Made by a program: the position numbers and the translations under genes | NCBI GenBank assembly: GCA_022565355.1 | Contig: JAIUMU010000001.1 | Location: 682,001-746,000 of the forward strand | Source: Idiomarina sp. | Lineage (GTDB): Bacteria > Pseudomonadota > Gammaproteobacteria > Enterobacterales > Alteromonadaceae | Reading direction: 5' to 3' | Length of the DNA: 64,000 bases | Notes under the pieces: generated by a model | Seen by the model: the letters and a program-made list of their open reading frames with translations, nothing else | The model's database searches: none | Told to the model about the DNA's origin: nothing | Part shown: positions 45,499 to 56,548 of the stretch, in pieces | Position numbering within the stretch: the stretch's first letter is position 1 | Layout of the letters: the number at the start of each line of letters is the position of its first letter

Positions 45499-45569
45499 GG
45501 TAGCGTACGAATAGCGAACAAGGTAGAATACTTTCCCTTTCGAATATGCGGTGGAATGAAGACAAGGTT

Positions 45570-47009
45570 ATGAGTAAAAAGGTCTATATCAAAACCTGGG
45601 GTTGTCAGATGAACGAGTATGATTCAGCGAAAATGGCTGATCTACTTCATGCACACCTCGGATACGAACCAACGGCTGAAGCCGAAGATGCAGATTTAAT
45701 TCTGTTGAACACCTGTTCAATTCGCGAAAAAGCGCAGGAGAAGGTGTTCCATCAACTCGGACGCTGGAAATTACTCAAACACGATAAACCCGATTTAGTG
45801 ATCGGCGTAGGCGGCTGCGTAGCTTCCCAGGAAGGCGCTGCTATTCGCCAACGTGCGCCCTTCGTGGATCTCGTATTCGGCCCACAAACACTACACCGTT
45901 TACCCGCTATGTTAAAAGAGCTGAGCGAAGGTAAAGGCTCGGTGATTGATATTTCGTTTCCTGAAATCGAAAAATTTGATCGCTTGCCAGATCCAAAGGC
46001 TGATGGCCCAACGGCCTTTGTTTCCATTATGGAAGGGTGCAGCAAATACTGTACATTCTGTGTGGTGCCCTATACTCGCGGCGAAGAAGTAAGCCGACCA
46101 GTAGATGATGTATTGTACGAGATTGCGCAACTTGCTGAGCAAGGCGTGCGAGAAGTGAATTTACTTGGCCAAAACGTAAATGCCTTCCGCGGTGAGTATC
46201 ATGATGGTGAAATCTGCACCTTTGCGGAGTTGTTGCACCTGATTGCTGCTATTGATGGTATCGATCGTATTCGTTACACCACCTCCCACCCGGTGGAGTT
46301 TACCGATGATATTATTGCCGCCTACGAAACCATTCCTGAATTGGTAAATCATTTACATTTACCAGTACAAAGTGGTTCTGATCGGATCTTAGCGTTAATG
46401 AAACGCGCGCACACGGCAATCGAATACAAATCGCAGATTCGCAAACTGAAGAAAGTACGCCCAACTATGGCCATGTCGTCTGATTTCATTATTGGTTTCC
46501 CAGGTGAAACAGACGCGGATTTCGAAGCCACAATGGATTTAATCCAAGCCATTGATTTTGATTTGAGCTTCAGCTTTATTTACAGCGCACGGCCAGGAAC
46601 TCCAGCAGCAGATTTACCTGATGACGTAACGGAAGAAACCAAGAAGCAACGTTTGCAACTGCTGCAACAGCGCATTAACCAGCAAGCCCAACGGCATGCC
46701 CGGCAAATGCTGAATACTGAACAACGTATTCTTGTAATTGGGCCATCAAAAAAGAATCCAATGGAACTTAGTGGCCGTACCGAAAATAACCGGGTTGTAA
46801 ACTTCTCTGGCCGCCCCGATATGATTGGTAAATTTGTTGATGTATTGATTACAGAAGCGTTACCAAACTCACTACGTGGCGACCTTATTCGGGAAGAGCA
46901 TGAGATGGGTTTACGGGTAGAAATAGCGCCGCAGGCAATACTAGCGCGCAACGCAGAAACAATAGATGAGCTTGGTGTAGGGCATGTAGCACCGGCAAAT
47001 AACGCTTAA
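45570..47009 (+). CDS. miaB: tRNA-2-methylthio-N6-isopentenyladenosine synthase
   Basis: MiaB is a radical SAM methylthiotransferase that modifies A37 of tRNAs reading UNN codons. The 479-residue product has the N-terminal UPF0004 domain with Cys residues in [21 protein letters not shown] and GGCVAS. The radical SAM motif is [17 protein letters not shown], and a C-terminal TRAM domain is present. I use ATG 45570 ([12 protein letters not shown]) over 45546, as it fits the family N-terminus; AAGG lies close upstream. In E. coli the gene is likewise between ubiF and ybeZ. Confidence 0.97.
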   Translation: MSKKVYIKTWGCQMNEYDSAKMADLLHAHLGYEPTAEAEDADLILLNTCSIREKAQEKVFHQLGRWKLLKHDKPDLVIGVGGCVASQEGAAIRQRAPFVDLVFGPQTLHRLPAMLKELSEGKGSVIDISFPEIEKFDRLPDPKADGPTAFVSIMEGCSKYCTFCVVPYTRGEEVSRPVDDVLYEIAQLAEQGVREVNLLGQNVNAFRGEYHDGEICTFAELLHLIAAIDGIDRIRYTTSHPVEFTDDIIAAYETIPELVNHLHLPVQSGSDRILALMKRAHTAIEYKSQIRKLKKVRPTMAMSSDFIIGFPGETDADFEATMDLIQAIDFDLSFSFIYSARPGTPAADLPDDVTEETKKQRLQLLQQRINQQAQRHARQMLNTEQRILVIGPSKKNPMELSGRTENNRVVNFSGRPDMIGKFVDVLITEALPNSLRGDLIREEHEMGLRVEIAPQAILARNAETIDELGVGHVAPANNA

Positions 47010-47025
47010 TTTGCCAGTTTGATAA

Positions 47026-47065
47026 CAGCAGCGCGGCAGATTTATACATTATCTGGGCGCTGCTG
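47026..47065 (+). other. Long hairpin between miaB and ybeZ
   Basis: CAGCAGCGC (47026-47034) pairs with GCGCTGCTG (47057-47065), and inside it CAGAT pairs with ATCTG around a 9-base loop, 14 bp in all. No proper U-run follows (AAATCTTT), so it is a weak terminator or an RNA processing/stability element rather than a clear terminator. Confidence 0.5.
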
Positions 47066-47132
47066 AAATCTTTACTGAGCAAAATGAAGTATTCATCACT
47101 TTAGAACTTATGAATTAGATTGAGAGGAATTT

Positions 47133-48209
47133 TTGAGTAAATCAGTAGCCACTGTTGATCTCTATCTTGAACCTGCTGATAGCCAGCGTTTAGCAGGTTT
47201 GTGCGGCCCATTTAACGACAACATACGCCATATTGAACGGCGTATGGGTGTTGAAGTGATTCAAAATAACCATCACTTCCGGATTATTGGTGAGCCGGTG
47301 GCACTGCGCGCTACAGAAGAGATTCTTAAAAATCTATACATTGAAACAGCGCCTGTGCGAGGCAAACAAAAACCGATTGATCCCAATCAAGTGCACCTTG
47401 CCATTCAAGAAAGTTCGGCCCTTGAGCAAGAAGAAGGCCCCGACGATGACCCCATGACCCTGATTAAAACCAAACGCGGGTTAATCAAACCGCGGAATAA
47501 AAATCAGCAGGGCTATGTGCGCGCTATTCTTAATCATGATATTAATTTTGGTATCGGCCCAGCCGGTACCGGAAAAACCTACCTTGCCGTAGCAGCTGCT
47601 GTTGATGCACTTGAGCGGCAAGAAATTCGCCGCATTCTGTTAACTCGCCCGGCGGTAGAGGCTGGCGAGAAACTTGGTTTTCTACCCGGCGATCTTGCCC
47701 AAAAAGTAGACCCATACCTACGCCCTCTGTACGATGCCCTATTTGAAATGCTGGGCTTTGAGAAAGTAGAAAAACTGATTGAGCGCAGTGTGATTGAAAT
47801 TGCACCTCTCGCTTACATGCGCGGCCGCACGCTGAATGATGCTTTTATTATTTTGGATGAAAGCCAGAATACCACCGCTGAACAAATGAAAATGTTCTTA
47901 ACCCGCATTGGCTTTAATTCAAAAGCGGTAATTACCGGTGATATTACGCAAATTGATTTACCACGCGGGGCGAAATCTGGATTACGCCAGGCAATTGAAG
48001 TATTGAATGATATTGAAGGTATTAGCTTCACCTTTTTCAATGCCAAAGATGTTGTACGCCATCCGGTAGTTCAGCGGGTTGTAGTGGCCTATGAACAATT
48101 TGATAGCGATAATGCCGCGAAAGATGCTAAGCGAGAAGCGGAACACCGAGCTGCTCGCGCAGCAGCAGCAACGAAAAATACCACCGCTGAGCCTGAGGAT
48201 AGTGAATAG
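47133..48209 (+). CDS. ybeZ: PhoH-like ATPase YbeZ
   Basis: The 358-residue PhoH family ATPase has an N-terminal region with a KH-like segment and Walker [16 protein letters not shown]. The Walker B region is [12 protein letters not shown]. YbeZ works with the endoribonuclease YbeY, encoded one base downstream, in rRNA maturation. The start is TTG at 47133 ([12 protein letters not shown]), with GAGAGGAAT just upstream. The C-terminus is a charged Ala/Lys/Glu tail. Confidence 0.95.
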   Translation: MSKSVATVDLYLEPADSQRLAGLCGPFNDNIRHIERRMGVEVIQNNHHFRIIGEPVALRATEEILKNLYIETAPVRGKQKPIDPNQVHLAIQESSALEQEEGPDDDPMTLIKTKRGLIKPRNKNQQGYVRAILNHDINFGIGPAGTGKTYLAVAAAVDALERQEIRRILLTRPAVEAGEKLGFLPGDLAQKVDPYLRPLYDALFEMLGFEKVEKLIERSVIEIAPLAYMRGRTLNDAFIILDESQNTTAEQMKMFLTRIGFNSKAVITGDITQIDLPRGAKSGLRQAIEVLNDIEGISFTFFNAKDVVRHPVVQRVVVAYEQFDSDNAAKDAKREAEHRAARAAAATKNTTAEPEDSE

Positions 48210-48210
48210 C

Positions 48211-48744
48211 ATGGATTTTCACATTGATATCCAAAACACGCTTGCTGAACAAAGTGTGGCTAACGAAATCCCCTCTGCTGCGCAAATTACCTCATGGGCA
48301 AGCGCAGCATTAACCGCCTGCGGTTTAAGTACAGCGGAACTTACAATTCGTATTACCGATGCAAATGAAGTGCAAACATTGAATCGCGATTACCGTGGCA
48401 ATGATAAGCCCACTAATGTACTTTCATTCCCGTTCGCTGATGAACTTCCCGAAGGTGTAGAGCTCGATATTCCGTTATTAGGTGATATTGTGATCTGCAA
48501 CGAAGTGATGCAAAGTGAAGCGCAAGCCGCAAATATTTCACTTGAACATCATTTTGCGCACTTAGTAATACACGGTACATTACACTTGTTGGGCTATGAT
48601 CATATAGATGATGCGGAAGCTGAAGAGATGGAAGCGCTAGAAGTGAAATTACTAGCTGAATTCTCGATTCCAAGCCCGTATGCTAACAACCATGCATTCA
48701 ATGAACCTGAGGGTTCTAAAACGAATCACTCGAGGAGCGAGTAA
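48211..48744 (+). CDS. ybeY: Endoribonuclease YbeY
   Basis: YbeY is a single-strand-specific metallo-RNase needed for 16S rRNA 3' maturation and quality control. The 177-residue product has the zinc motif [11 protein letters not shown] (H-x3-H-x5-H) and the N-terminal [16 protein letters not shown]. The start ATG at 48211 follows the ybeZ stop by one base; the longer in-frame extension runs through ybeZ and is not real. The C-terminus is about 20 residues longer than in E. coli. Confidence 0.96.
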   Translation: MDFHIDIQNTLAEQSVANEIPSAAQITSWASAALTACGLSTAELTIRITDANEVQTLNRDYRGNDKPTNVLSFPFADELPEGVELDIPLLGDIVICNEVMQSEAQAANISLEHHFAHLVIHGTLHLLGYDHIDDAEAEEMEALEVKLLAEFSIPSPYANNHAFNEPEGSKTNHSRSE

Positions 48745-48750
48745 ACATCG

Positions 48751-49611
48751 ATGAACGATGACAAACCCCACCCAGGGAACGGTTCACCACGAAGAACCTG
48801 GGCACAAAAATTACTACAGGCATTTAACGGTGAGCCAACCAGCAGAGAAGAGCTGGTAGACATGATTCAAGACGCGGAGTACCGCGACTTGATTGATTTA
48901 GACACAAAGGAAATGATTGAGGGCGTGCTCGATGTGGCGGAACTGAAAGTTCGCGACATCATGATTCCTCGCTCGCAAATGGTAACCATTGATAAGAACC
49001 AAAGTGTAGAAGAGTTTCTACCAACGGTTATTCAAACCCAGCACTCACGCTACCCAGTTGTGAGTGACAATAAAGACCATATCGAAGGCATTTTACTCGC
49101 CAAAGATTTGCTAAGCTTCGGTTTTAACCTAGTTGATGAACCCTTCTCTCTTGAGCAAGTAATGCGCCCTGCGGTAATTGTTCCGGAGAGCAAGCGCGTG
49201 GATGCACTACTGAAAGAGTTTCGCTCTAAGCGCTATCATATGGCGATTGTAGTAGATGAGTATGGTGGTGTTTCCGGCTTAGTAACCATTGAAGATATTC
49301 TTGAAGAAATTGTTGGTGAAATTGAAGATGAAACTGATGATGATGATTCGAGTAGCGATATTCGCCGTATCAATAATTCGCGCTTCATGGTGAAAGCACT
49401 TACCCCTATCGAAGATTTCAACGATTACTTTCATACTGAATTTGCCGACGATGAATATGACACTATTGGTGGCTTAGTTGCCCATACCTTTGGTCATGTT
49501 CCAGAAATTGGAGAATCGGTGATGATTGGCGAGTTTACTTTTAAAGTAACCGCGGCAGATCGACGACGCATTCAACAAGTGCAAGTATCGTTACCAACCC
49601 AAGATACCTAA
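48751..49611 (+). CDS. corC: CorC/YbeX family CBS-domain protein
   Basis: The 286-residue soluble protein carries two CBS domains (about 70-195; VRDIMIPRSQMVTI at their start, VVDEYGGVSGLVTIEDILEEIVGEI at their end) and a C-terminal CorC_HlyC domain. CorC was linked to magnesium and cobalt efflux with CorA and more recently (as YbeX) to ribosome metabolism. It lies in the ybeZ-ybeY-corC-lnt operon, 6 bases after ybeY. Confidence 0.95.
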   Translation: MNDDKPHPGNGSPRRTWAQKLLQAFNGEPTSREELVDMIQDAEYRDLIDLDTKEMIEGVLDVAELKVRDIMIPRSQMVTIDKNQSVEEFLPTVIQTQHSRYPVVSDNKDHIEGILLAKDLLSFGFNLVDEPFSLEQVMRPAVIVPESKRVDALLKEFRSKRYHMAIVVDEYGGVSGLVTIEDILEEIVGEIEDETDDDDSSSDIRRINNSRFMVKALTPIEDFNDYFHTEFADDEYDTIGGLVAHTFGHVPEIGESVMIGEFTFKVTAADRRRIQQVQVSLPTQDT

Positions 49612-49655
49612 CACAATAAGAGCCCAGCCGTTAACGGCAATGGAGAAGGCAGTTA

Positions 49656-51236
49656 ATGATAATTCAGCAATTTAATGCTGCTGTAGTTGCGGTACTTAAA
49701 AGCAAACCTTTCTTTACTGTTAGCAAGTGGCGCCATGGCTTTATGCTGCTGTGCGGCGCGGCCATGCTGTTTGCTTATGCACCCTTTCACCAAGCCTGGT
49801 TAGTACCTCTTCTGTTAGCTCTGTGGCTGCTCGCTTTGGTACGGAGCAAAACCAGTAAAGAGGCAGCGCTTACCAGCTGGTGGTTCGCCTTTGGCTGGTT
49901 TGGTACTGGCATTAGTTGGGTATTCGTAAGTATTGACCAATTCGGCGGTGTACCGCTGCCTGTTTCCGTATTATTGATGGCATTACTCTGCGCATATTTA
50001 GCCCTATTCCCAGCGTTAGCTGGTTGGCTGTGGTTTCGTTTACGCCGCTACACCAGCGGCTACAGCCTGTTTTTATTACCTGTAATTTGGCTGGTTACCG
50101 AATTTTTGCGGGGCTGGCTGTTTACTGGTTTTCCATGGCTTAGTATTGGCTATGCCCACACCTCATTTACACTCGGCAACTTGGCGCCGCACATTGGCGA
50201 GCTAGGGATTAGCGTTGCCTTACTATTAATTGCCATCAGTATCGCCATGCTATTCTTACGCAAGCGTTTCGAATGGCTATTTATTCCTTTGATTATTTTC
50301 GCGTTGGCTTGGTATGCACCGCGGCTAAACCCAATGCAAGCAAGTGGTGAAACCTTACAAGTGGCATTAGTTCAGGGAAACATTGAGCAAGATTTAAAGT
50401 GGAACGCTGAACAGCAATGGCCAAACCTACAAGCCTATTTAGAGCTTACCGAGCCCTATTATAATCACGATTTAATTATTTGGCCGGAATCTGCCATTAC
50501 CTATATTGAGCCTTTAGCGCAGCATCATTTGGCAAACCTAGATGCGCGTTTGCTTGCCGCTGGTAGCACGCTTATTAGTGGAATTATTGATCTGGATCGC
50601 AGCGAAGATGCCTTTTATAACAGTATGATCGTGCTTGGTGAGCAATCTGGTAGCTCATGGTTTTATGGCCACGATAATCGTTATCAAAAGCATCATTTAC
50701 TACCCATTGGTGAGTTTGTTCCGTTTGAATCGCTGTTACGACCATTAGCACCTTTATTTAACTTGCCAATGTCGTCTTTTACTAGGGGTGCTGCAGTGCA
50801 GCCAAACTTGGATGCCAACGGCGTAAATATTGCGGCAAACATTTGCTATGAGGTAGCCTTTTCTCGGCAAATTAGAGCGAACTTCAATACCGATACGCAG
50901 TTGCTGTTAACTATTAGCAATGATAGTTGGTTTGGTGATTCACATGGCCCCCATCAACACCTTGAGATAGCCAAAATGCGAGCTCGAGAATTAGGTAGGC
51001 CTATATTACGTGCCACCAACAATGGCATTACGGGTGTATTTGACGAAATGGGTAATACACTGGTTCGCTTACCTCAGTTCACCGCAGGGGTTGCCAGTAC
51101 GCGAGTAATGCTAGTTGAAGGCACAACGTACTTTGCACGCTTTGGTGATTTATTTGCTTGGTTAATCGCATTCGTTGCAAGCTTGGTAAGCTTACGCTTA
51201 CCAAACGCGAAAAACCGCGCAAAAAACCGCGCCTAG
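49656..51236 (+). CDS. lnt: Apolipoprotein N-acyltransferase
   Basis: Lnt adds the third acyl chain to lipoproteins in the inner membrane. The 526-residue protein has about six to seven N-terminal membrane segments followed by a periplasmic nitrilase domain. The catalytic triad is visible: Glu278 in WPESAIT, Lys345 in YQKHHLLPIGEF and Cys397 in NICYEV. A C-terminal helix (FGDLFAWLIAFVASLVSL) anchors the end. Two ATG-proximal polar stretches precede the first helix, so a start a few codons later is possible. Confidence 0.96.
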   Translation: MIIQQFNAAVVAVLKSKPFFTVSKWRHGFMLLCGAAMLFAYAPFHQAWLVPLLLALWLLALVRSKTSKEAALTSWWFAFGWFGTGISWVFVSIDQFGGVPLPVSVLLMALLCAYLALFPALAGWLWFRLRRYTSGYSLFLLPVIWLVTEFLRGWLFTGFPWLSIGYAHTSFTLGNLAPHIGELGISVALLLIAISIAMLFLRKRFEWLFIPLIIFALAWYAPRLNPMQASGETLQVALVQGNIEQDLKWNAEQQWPNLQAYLELTEPYYNHDLIIWPESAITYIEPLAQHHLANLDARLLAAGSTLISGIIDLDRSEDAFYNSMIVLGEQSGSSWFYGHDNRYQKHHLLPIGEFVPFESLLRPLAPLFNLPMSSFTRGAAVQPNLDANGVNIAANICYEVAFSRQIRANFNTDTQLLLTISNDSWFGDSHGPHQHLEIAKMRARELGRPILRATNNGITGVFDEMGNTLVRLPQFTAGVASTRVMLVEGTTYFARFGDLFAWLIAFVASLVSLRLPNAKNRAKNRA

Positions 51237-51268
51237 CGTAGTCAATTTAATGTAAAAACTATACACTT

Positions 51269-51288
51269 GAGGGCTAAACGCAGCCCTC
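51269..51288 (+). terminator. Weak hairpin after lnt
   Basis: GAGGGCT/AGCCCTC forms a perfect 7-bp stem with a 6-base loop, 33 bases after the lnt stop. It is followed by CGTTATTT rather than a solid T-run. It may partly terminate or mark the end of the lnt message. Confidence 0.4.
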
Positions 51289-51314
51289 TCGTTATTTAGC
51301 AAAAGGAAACTCTT

Positions 51315-51524
51315 ATGGGCAATTTATTTGACGCCATTTTATTTACTGTACTCGTTGCTTCTGCAGGCTTAGGCATCGCCAGTATTATTGTTGCGCTATT
51401 ACCACCAGTAACAGATAGTAACAACGAAGATAAACTGCGTGGCAGAATTGAAGCCATTTTCTTCGGCGTAGCCGGTATTGTGATTGCATTAGTGATGTGG
51501 TTGGCGATGATTTTTAATGCCTAA
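51315..51524 (+). CDS. Small two-helix membrane protein, unknown function
   Basis: The 69-residue product has two hydrophobic helices (about 6-30, LFTVLVASAGLGIASIIVALL, and about 47-67, IFFGVAGIVIALVMWLAMIF). They are joined by a polar charged loop (DSNNEDKLRGR). AAAAGGAAA precedes the ATG. I recognise no family. The clean start, hydrophobic pattern and location between lnt and leuS, with its own spacing, support a real gene. Confidence 0.7.
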   Translation: MGNLFDAILFTVLVASAGLGIASIIVALLPPVTDSNNEDKLRGRIEAIFFGVAGIVIALVMWLAMIFNA

Positions 51525-51606
51525 TTCGGGCATTCGCAATCCTTAGTATGTGCAATTTTCAGAATAACCATGAGTAACAGCCATTAGGTAACGGGTAGTA
51601 CGATAC

Positions 51607-54198
51607 ATGACGCAAAGAATTGAGGAACAATATCAACCCACCGTGCTTGAAACAGAAGTGCAACAACGTTGGGATCAAGATCAGGTATTCGCGGTAACGG
51701 AAGATGAAAGCAAAGAGAAGTTCTATTGCCTCTCTATGTTTCCATATCCGAGCGGCAAGCTGCACATGGGCCATGTGCGCAATTATACTTTGAGCGACGT
51801 GGTTTCTCGATATCAGCGCCTGCATGGTAAGAACGTACTACACCCAATTGGCTGGGATGCGTTTGGTTTACCGGCTGAAAATGCGGCCATTCAAAATAAA
51901 TCCGCGCCAGCAAAATGGACCTACGAAAATATTGGTGACATGCGCAATCAACTTAAAGCGCTTGGCTTTGGCTATGATTGGAATCGCGAAATAGCAACCT
52001 GCCACCCGGAATACTATCGCTGGGAACAATGGTTCTTCACCAAGCTGTATGAAAAGGGCTTGGTATATAAGAAAAACTCCACAGTGAACTGGGATCCAAT
52101 TGATCAAACCGTGTTAGCTAATGAGCAAGTTATTGATGGTAGAGGCTGGCGTTCTGGTGCGTTAGTAGAACAAAAAGAAATTCCCCAATGGTTTGTGAAG
52201 ATTACCGCCTATGCAGAAGAATTGCTGAATGATCTCGATCAGCTCGATGGCTGGCCTGAACAAGTAAAAGCGATGCAGCGCAATTGGATTGGCCGTTCTG
52301 AGGGTGTGCAAATCACTTTCCAGGTAGAGCAATTCGAAATGGCACTCAGTGTTTACACCACGCGCCCAGATACTTTTTACGGTGTTACTTATATGGCAGT
52401 TGCTGCCCAGCACCCATTGGCACAGAAAGCAGCCGCACAAAATCCCCTAGTGGCAGATTTCGTAGATAGCTGTAAGCAACAAAAAGTGGCTGAAGCCGAA
52501 TTAGCAACCATGGAAAAACGTGGTATTCCTACCGGCTTCACAGCCAAACACCCGCTAACTGGCGAATCTGTGCCAGTTTGGGTAGCTAACTTTGTATTAA
52601 TGGATTACGGCACCGGTGCGGTAATGGCGGTGCCTGCTCATGATCAACGTGATTTTGAATTTGCCACCACCTATGGCTTACCAATTCAGCCAGTAATTGC
52701 TGCAGCTGAAGGTGAGCACGATTATAGCCAAGGCGCATTAATTGAAAAAGGCTCCTTAATTAATTCTGGTGAGTTCAGCGGTTTAAGTTATGCAGAAGGC
52801 TTCGATGCCATTGCTAACAAACTCGAGAGCATGGGGATTGGTGAGCGCCAAGTGAACTATCGCCTACGCGATTGGGGTGTATCGCGCCAACGTTACTGGG
52901 GCACGCCAATTCCAATGCTGAATTTGGCAAATGGTGAATCAGCTGCCGTTCCTGAATCTGAGCTACCGGTAAAGCTTCCTGAAAACGTAGTAATGGATGG
53001 CGTTACCTCGCCTATTAAAGACGATCCAGAATGGCGGAAAACCACGTTCAACGGGATGCCGGCAGAACACGAAACAGACACCTTTGATACCTTTATGGAA
53101 TCAAGCTGGTACTACGCACGTTATTGTTCGCCGCGCCATGACACGGGCATGCTCGACCCAGAGAAAGCAAATTACTGGCTACCTGTAGATCAGTATATTG
53201 GGGGGATCGAGCACGCGATTCTACATCTACTTTACTCGCGCTTTTTCCATAAACTCATGCGCGATACTGGCCTTGTGAATTCAGATGAGCCATTTAAGCG
53301 CTTGTTGTGCCAAGGTATGGTATTAGCCGATAGCTATTATCGTGAAGACGAAAATGGTGCGAAAACCTGGTACTCACCAGTAGATGTAAACATCAGCCGC
53401 AACGAAAAAGGCGATGTAGTGCAGGCTATTTATAAACATGATGGCCAACCGGTGCAGCATGCTGGCATCAGCAAAATGTCGAAATCCAAGAATAACGGTA
53501 TTGATCCGCAGATTATGGTGGATAAATACGGTGCTGATACCGTGCGCTTATTTATGATGTTTGCAGCACCGCCTGAGTTAACCCTAGAGTGGTCTGATTC
53601 CGGCGTGGAAGGCGCGCATCGATTCTTGAAGCGGGTATGGAAGCTGGTATACGATTTTCAAGAGTTTGCGGGCACTTACCCTATCCCAACTCATCTTTCT
53701 GGCGCGCAAAAAACGTTGCGCCGTGAGCTGCACCGTACCATCGCGAAAGTAAGCGATGATATGGGCCGCCGGCAAAACTTTAATACCGCTATTGCCGCCA
53801 TTATGGAGCTTACCAATCATCTGCAAAAAGCACCGCTTACGGCAGATGCAGATAAAGCCATCATGCAAGAAGCATTAAATGCAGTAACGCTAATGCTCTC
53901 GCCTATCACGCCACACATTTGTGAGCGTATGTGGCATGCGCTGGGGCACAGCTCAGATATCAACTTCAGCCAATGGCCAGAAGTTGATAGCACCGCTTTA
54001 GTGGAAGATGAGAAACTGATTATCGTGCAAGTGAATGGCAAAGTGCGGGCGAAAATTACCGTACCAGCGGATATCAACAAAGAAAGCATTGAGAAAATTG
54101 CGCTGGCCGATGAACACGTTAAAAAGTACACCGATGCAGCAACTGTGCGTAAGGTAATCTATGTTCCTGGCAAATTGGTTAACATCGTTGTTAGTTAA
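51607..54198 (+). CDS. leuS: Leucyl-tRNA synthetase
   Basis: LeuS charges tRNA-Leu. The 863-residue class I synthetase has the HIGH-type motif [14 protein letters not shown] (HMGH at residues 53-56), the CP1 editing domain ([17 protein letters not shown]) and KMSKSKNNG near residue 620. Length matches the E. coli protein (860). Two of its substrates, tRNA-Leu(TAG) and tRNA-Leu(CAG), are encoded about 9 kb upstream. The first gene of the conserved leuS-lptE-holA-nadD run. Confidence 0.98.
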   Translation: MTQRIEEQYQPTVLETEVQQRWDQDQVFAVTEDESKEKFYCLSMFPYPSGKLHMGHVRNYTLSDVVSRYQRLHGKNVLHPIGWDAFGLPAENAAIQNKSAPAKWTYENIGDMRNQLKALGFGYDWNREIATCHPEYYRWEQWFFTKLYEKGLVYKKNSTVNWDPIDQTVLANEQVIDGRGWRSGALVEQKEIPQWFVKITAYAEELLNDLDQLDGWPEQVKAMQRNWIGRSEGVQITFQVEQFEMALSVYTTRPDTFYGVTYMAVAAQHPLAQKAAAQNPLVADFVDSCKQQKVAEAELATMEKRGIPTGFTAKHPLTGESVPVWVANFVLMDYGTGAVMAVPAHDQRDFEFATTYGLPIQPVIAAAEGEHDYSQGALIEKGSLINSGEFSGLSYAEGFDAIANKLESMGIGERQVNYRLRDWGVSRQRYWGTPIPMLNLANGESAAVPESELPVKLPENVVMDGVTSPIKDDPEWRKTTFNGMPAEHETDTFDTFMESSWYYARYCSPRHDTGMLDPEKANYWLPVDQYIGGIEHAILHLLYSRFFHKLMRDTGLVNSDEPFKRLLCQGMVLADSYYREDENGAKTWYSPVDVNISRNEKGDVVQAIYKHDGQPVQHAGISKMSKSKNNGIDPQIMVDKYGADTVRLFMMFAAPPELTLEWSDSGVEGAHRFLKRVWKLVYDFQEFAGTYPIPTHLSGAQKTLRRELHRTIAKVSDDMGRRQNFNTAIAAIMELTNHLQKAPLTADADKAIMQEALNAVTLMLSPITPHICERMWHALGHSSDINFSQWPEVDSTALVEDEKLIIVQVNGKVRAKITVPADINKESIEKIALADEHVKKYTDAATVRKVIYVPGKLVNIVVS

Positions 54199-54199
54199 T

Positions 54200-54703
54200 A
54201 TGCGCGCCATTCAACAAGGCCTGCTGCTTGCAGCAGCCTTGTTGTTATTAACGGCCTGCAGTTTTCAGCTGCGGGGTAACTATCAGTTAGCTCCGCAACT
54301 TGAGGCAGTATCATTAGAAGCGCCAGCACGCAGTGAAATCGCTACTTTAGTAAATGAAGTGCTTACCCAGCGGAACGTGGATGTGGTAAGCCAAGGCACC
54401 AACATTATTCATGTAAAACTGCATCAAGATCGCTTTGATCGGCGCATTCTTTCAATGCTTACTTCAGGCCAGGTTGCAGAATACGAACTCATTTACGTAC
54501 TACCGGTTACCTTTACTGCAGGGAATGGTGATAGCTCTCACCACACCATTCAAATTTTGCGTGATTACCAAGATGATCCAAACTTTGCTCTTGCGAAAAC
54601 GCGTGAGCTCGAGCTTTTGGTAACTGAAATGCGCAATGATGCCGCACATCGATTACTACTATTACTGAATCAATTCACCCTCGACCAAGCCAATAACGGC
54701 TAG
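54200..54703 (+). CDS. lptE: LPS-assembly lipoprotein LptE
   Basis: LptE plugs the LptD barrel that places lipopolysaccharide in the outer leaflet. The 167-residue product has a lipobox LTAC (Cys20) and then SFQLRGNYQLAPQLEAVSLEA, the typical LptE start of the mature protein. ATG 54200 lies one base after the leuS stop, and the ORF extension upstream overlaps leuS. No separate ribosome-binding site is visible, so coupling to leuS is likely. Confidence 0.93.
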   Translation: MRAIQQGLLLAAALLLLTACSFQLRGNYQLAPQLEAVSLEAPARSEIATLVNEVLTQRNVDVVSQGTNIIHVKLHQDRFDRRILSMLTSGQVAEYELIYVLPVTFTAGNGDSSHHTIQILRDYQDDPNFALAKTRELELLVTEMRNDAAHRLLLLLNQFTLDQANNG

Positions 54704-54712
54704 GAGTGAATC

Positions 54713-55831
54713 ATGCAGCTCTATCCTGAACGTTTAAGTTCGCACCTGCAGGAGCAGCTCGCACCGATATATTTAGTATTTGGTGACGAGCCCTTTTTGG
54801 TGGCTGAGTGCTGTGATCTGATTCGCCAAGCAGCCCGAGCACAAGGGTTTAGTGAGCGCCAACGATTTACCCAAGACAAAGAGTTTAGTTGGGATGCTCT
54901 CTTTACTGCCAGCCAAACCCTATCATTGTTCACCGAACAGCAAATTATTGAGCTTGAGTTGCCGGATGCCAAGCCAGGCCGTGATGGTAGCCAAGCATTA
55001 GCTGAATATGCCAATAAACAAACAAGCGATCAGCTGCTGTTATTGTTTGGTCCTAACCTGCGCAAAGATCAACAAAACAGTAAATGGTTTAAAGCTCTCG
55101 TAAAGAACGGCGTGTTTGTGCCCATATATCGGCCAAATCGCCAACATCTGCCAAAATTTGTTGTACAACGTGCCAATGCTATGGGCTTGCAGTTAGCACC
55201 CGATGCGGTGCAACAATTATGCGATTGGTATGAAGGTAATTTACTGGCATTAAATCAAGCTCTACAAAAGCTTAGCCTGTTGCATTGCCCTAATGCTACC
55301 AGCGCAACCAAACAGCCGGCTGCGGTAACCATCAGTTTAGAAGAAGTACGCGATGCCAACCATGATAGCAGCCGTTTCGATGTGTTTTCGTTACGGGAAG
55401 CTATTGTGCAGCAACGCTCTCAAGAGTTTATTCATTGTTTACAGCGCTTGTTTGAAACCGGTGGCGAACCTGTATTAATTCATTGGGTGCTACAACGCTT
55501 ACATTTCGCACTCGCCAATATTCGCCAAGCCAAACGCCAGCAGCAAAGCTTGCAACCGATTTGGTCGGCTGAGAATATTTGGCAATCCCAACAAGATGCA
55601 TATTTGCGGCTTGCCCAAACCGATAGTGCACAACGCAGCGCGGCACGCATTCATTTGTTAGAACGCCTTGAATATGCTTTAAAGCGAGATACTAAAGAAT
55701 GCCCGAAAACTCTAGCTTGCCATATTGGCTTGTTGTTTTTTCCTGAGCATAGCGGTTTAGGTGAGCTGGACGCGGTAAATTTCGCTTTTAATAATCCACT
55801 ACAGCAGATCCCATTGAACGAGAGCGTGTAA
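54713..55831 (+). CDS. holA: DNA polymerase III subunit delta
   Basis: HolA opens the sliding clamp in the clamp-loader complex. The 372-residue product shows the family pattern IYLVFGDEPFLVAECCDLIRQAA at the N-terminus and LLLLFGPNLRKDQQNSKWF. The C-terminal collar domain (EPVLIHWVLQRLHFALANI) follows. It is about 30 residues longer than the E. coli subunit, including a short Ala/Thr/Lys insert near residue 200. TAGGAG lies upstream of the ATG. Confidence 0.95.
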   Translation: MQLYPERLSSHLQEQLAPIYLVFGDEPFLVAECCDLIRQAARAQGFSERQRFTQDKEFSWDALFTASQTLSLFTEQQIIELELPDAKPGRDGSQALAEYANKQTSDQLLLLFGPNLRKDQQNSKWFKALVKNGVFVPIYRPNRQHLPKFVVQRANAMGLQLAPDAVQQLCDWYEGNLLALNQALQKLSLLHCPNATSATKQPAAVTISLEEVRDANHDSSRFDVFSLREAIVQQRSQEFIHCLQRLFETGGEPVLIHWVLQRLHFALANIRQAKRQQQSLQPIWSAENIWQSQQDAYLRLAQTDSAQRSAARIHLLERLEYALKRDTKECPKTLACHIGLLFFPEHSGLGELDAVNFAFNNPLQQIPLNESV

Positions 55832-55834
55832 CCG

Positions 55835-56476
55835 ATGCCAGTAGCTACACGACAAATTGCAATTCTTGGTGGTACCTTCGACCCAGTGCATTGGGGCCAT
55901 CTTAAACCGGTTCAGCAAGTAGCTGAGCATTTCCACTTTGATTGTATTCATCTATTACCCACTTGTTCACCGCCTCATCGGCAACAACCTGAGGCTTTAG
56001 AAACCCATCGCTTGGCAATGCTAGAGGCGGCTGCAACGCTTGATGATCGGTTTGTGGTGAATGATTGGGAGCTGCGCCAAGGATTACCCTCCCGCACACT
56101 TCCTACGCTAAAGCACTTTCATGCCAGCTGCGCGAACGCTACCCTATATTTTATTATTGGCATGGATAGTTTATTGAACCTACCGAGTTGGGAACACTGG
56201 GAGCGTTTATTTAGTTATGCCCATTTCATTGTGTTGCCACGCCCCGGTTATTCGCTTAGTGAAGCTAGTGCTGATGTAAAAACGCTATTGCAAAACCGCC
56301 AAGCTGAAGCCAAGGATATGCAAACAGGGGTGGGTAAAATCTTCATTGCCGATGTTGAGCCAATTAATATTTCTGCAAGCGAATTGCGGGATCGCTTGCG
56401 CGATCGTTCAAGCAAGCCAGAGTTTCTGCCCGATCCGGTGTGGCATTACATTTGCAAACACAACCTTTACTGCTAG
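55835..56476 (+). CDS. nadD: Nicotinate-nucleotide adenylyltransferase
   Basis: NadD adenylates nicotinate mononucleotide in NAD synthesis. The 213-residue protein has the nucleotidyl-transferase motif GGTFDPVHWGHLKPV near residues 12-26 and the C-terminal ISASELRDRLR (the ISxTxxR equivalent). FIIGMDSLLNLPSW is conserved in the family. It follows holA after 3 bases. Confidence 0.97.
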   Translation: MPVATRQIAILGGTFDPVHWGHLKPVQQVAEHFHFDCIHLLPTCSPPHRQQPEALETHRLAMLEAAATLDDRFVVNDWELRQGLPSRTLPTLKHFHASCANATLYFIIGMDSLLNLPSWEHWERLFSYAHFIVLPRPGYSLSEASADVKTLLQNRQAEAKDMQTGVGKIFIADVEPINISASELRDRLRDRSSKPEFLPDPVWHYICKHNLYC

Positions 56477-56548
56477 CCACTACTGCACGAAACGCCTTTC
56501 TCGTGGTACACTTCCGCCGTTAACGATTTCTATAGGAGTAACCGAGCG

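Noticed and set aside
45391..45573. 60-residue open frame across the tandem repeats before miaB
   Set aside because: It lies within the EamA 3' end and the repeats, has no ribosome-binding site and overlaps the miaB start. It is judged a chance frame despite the in-frame repeat length.
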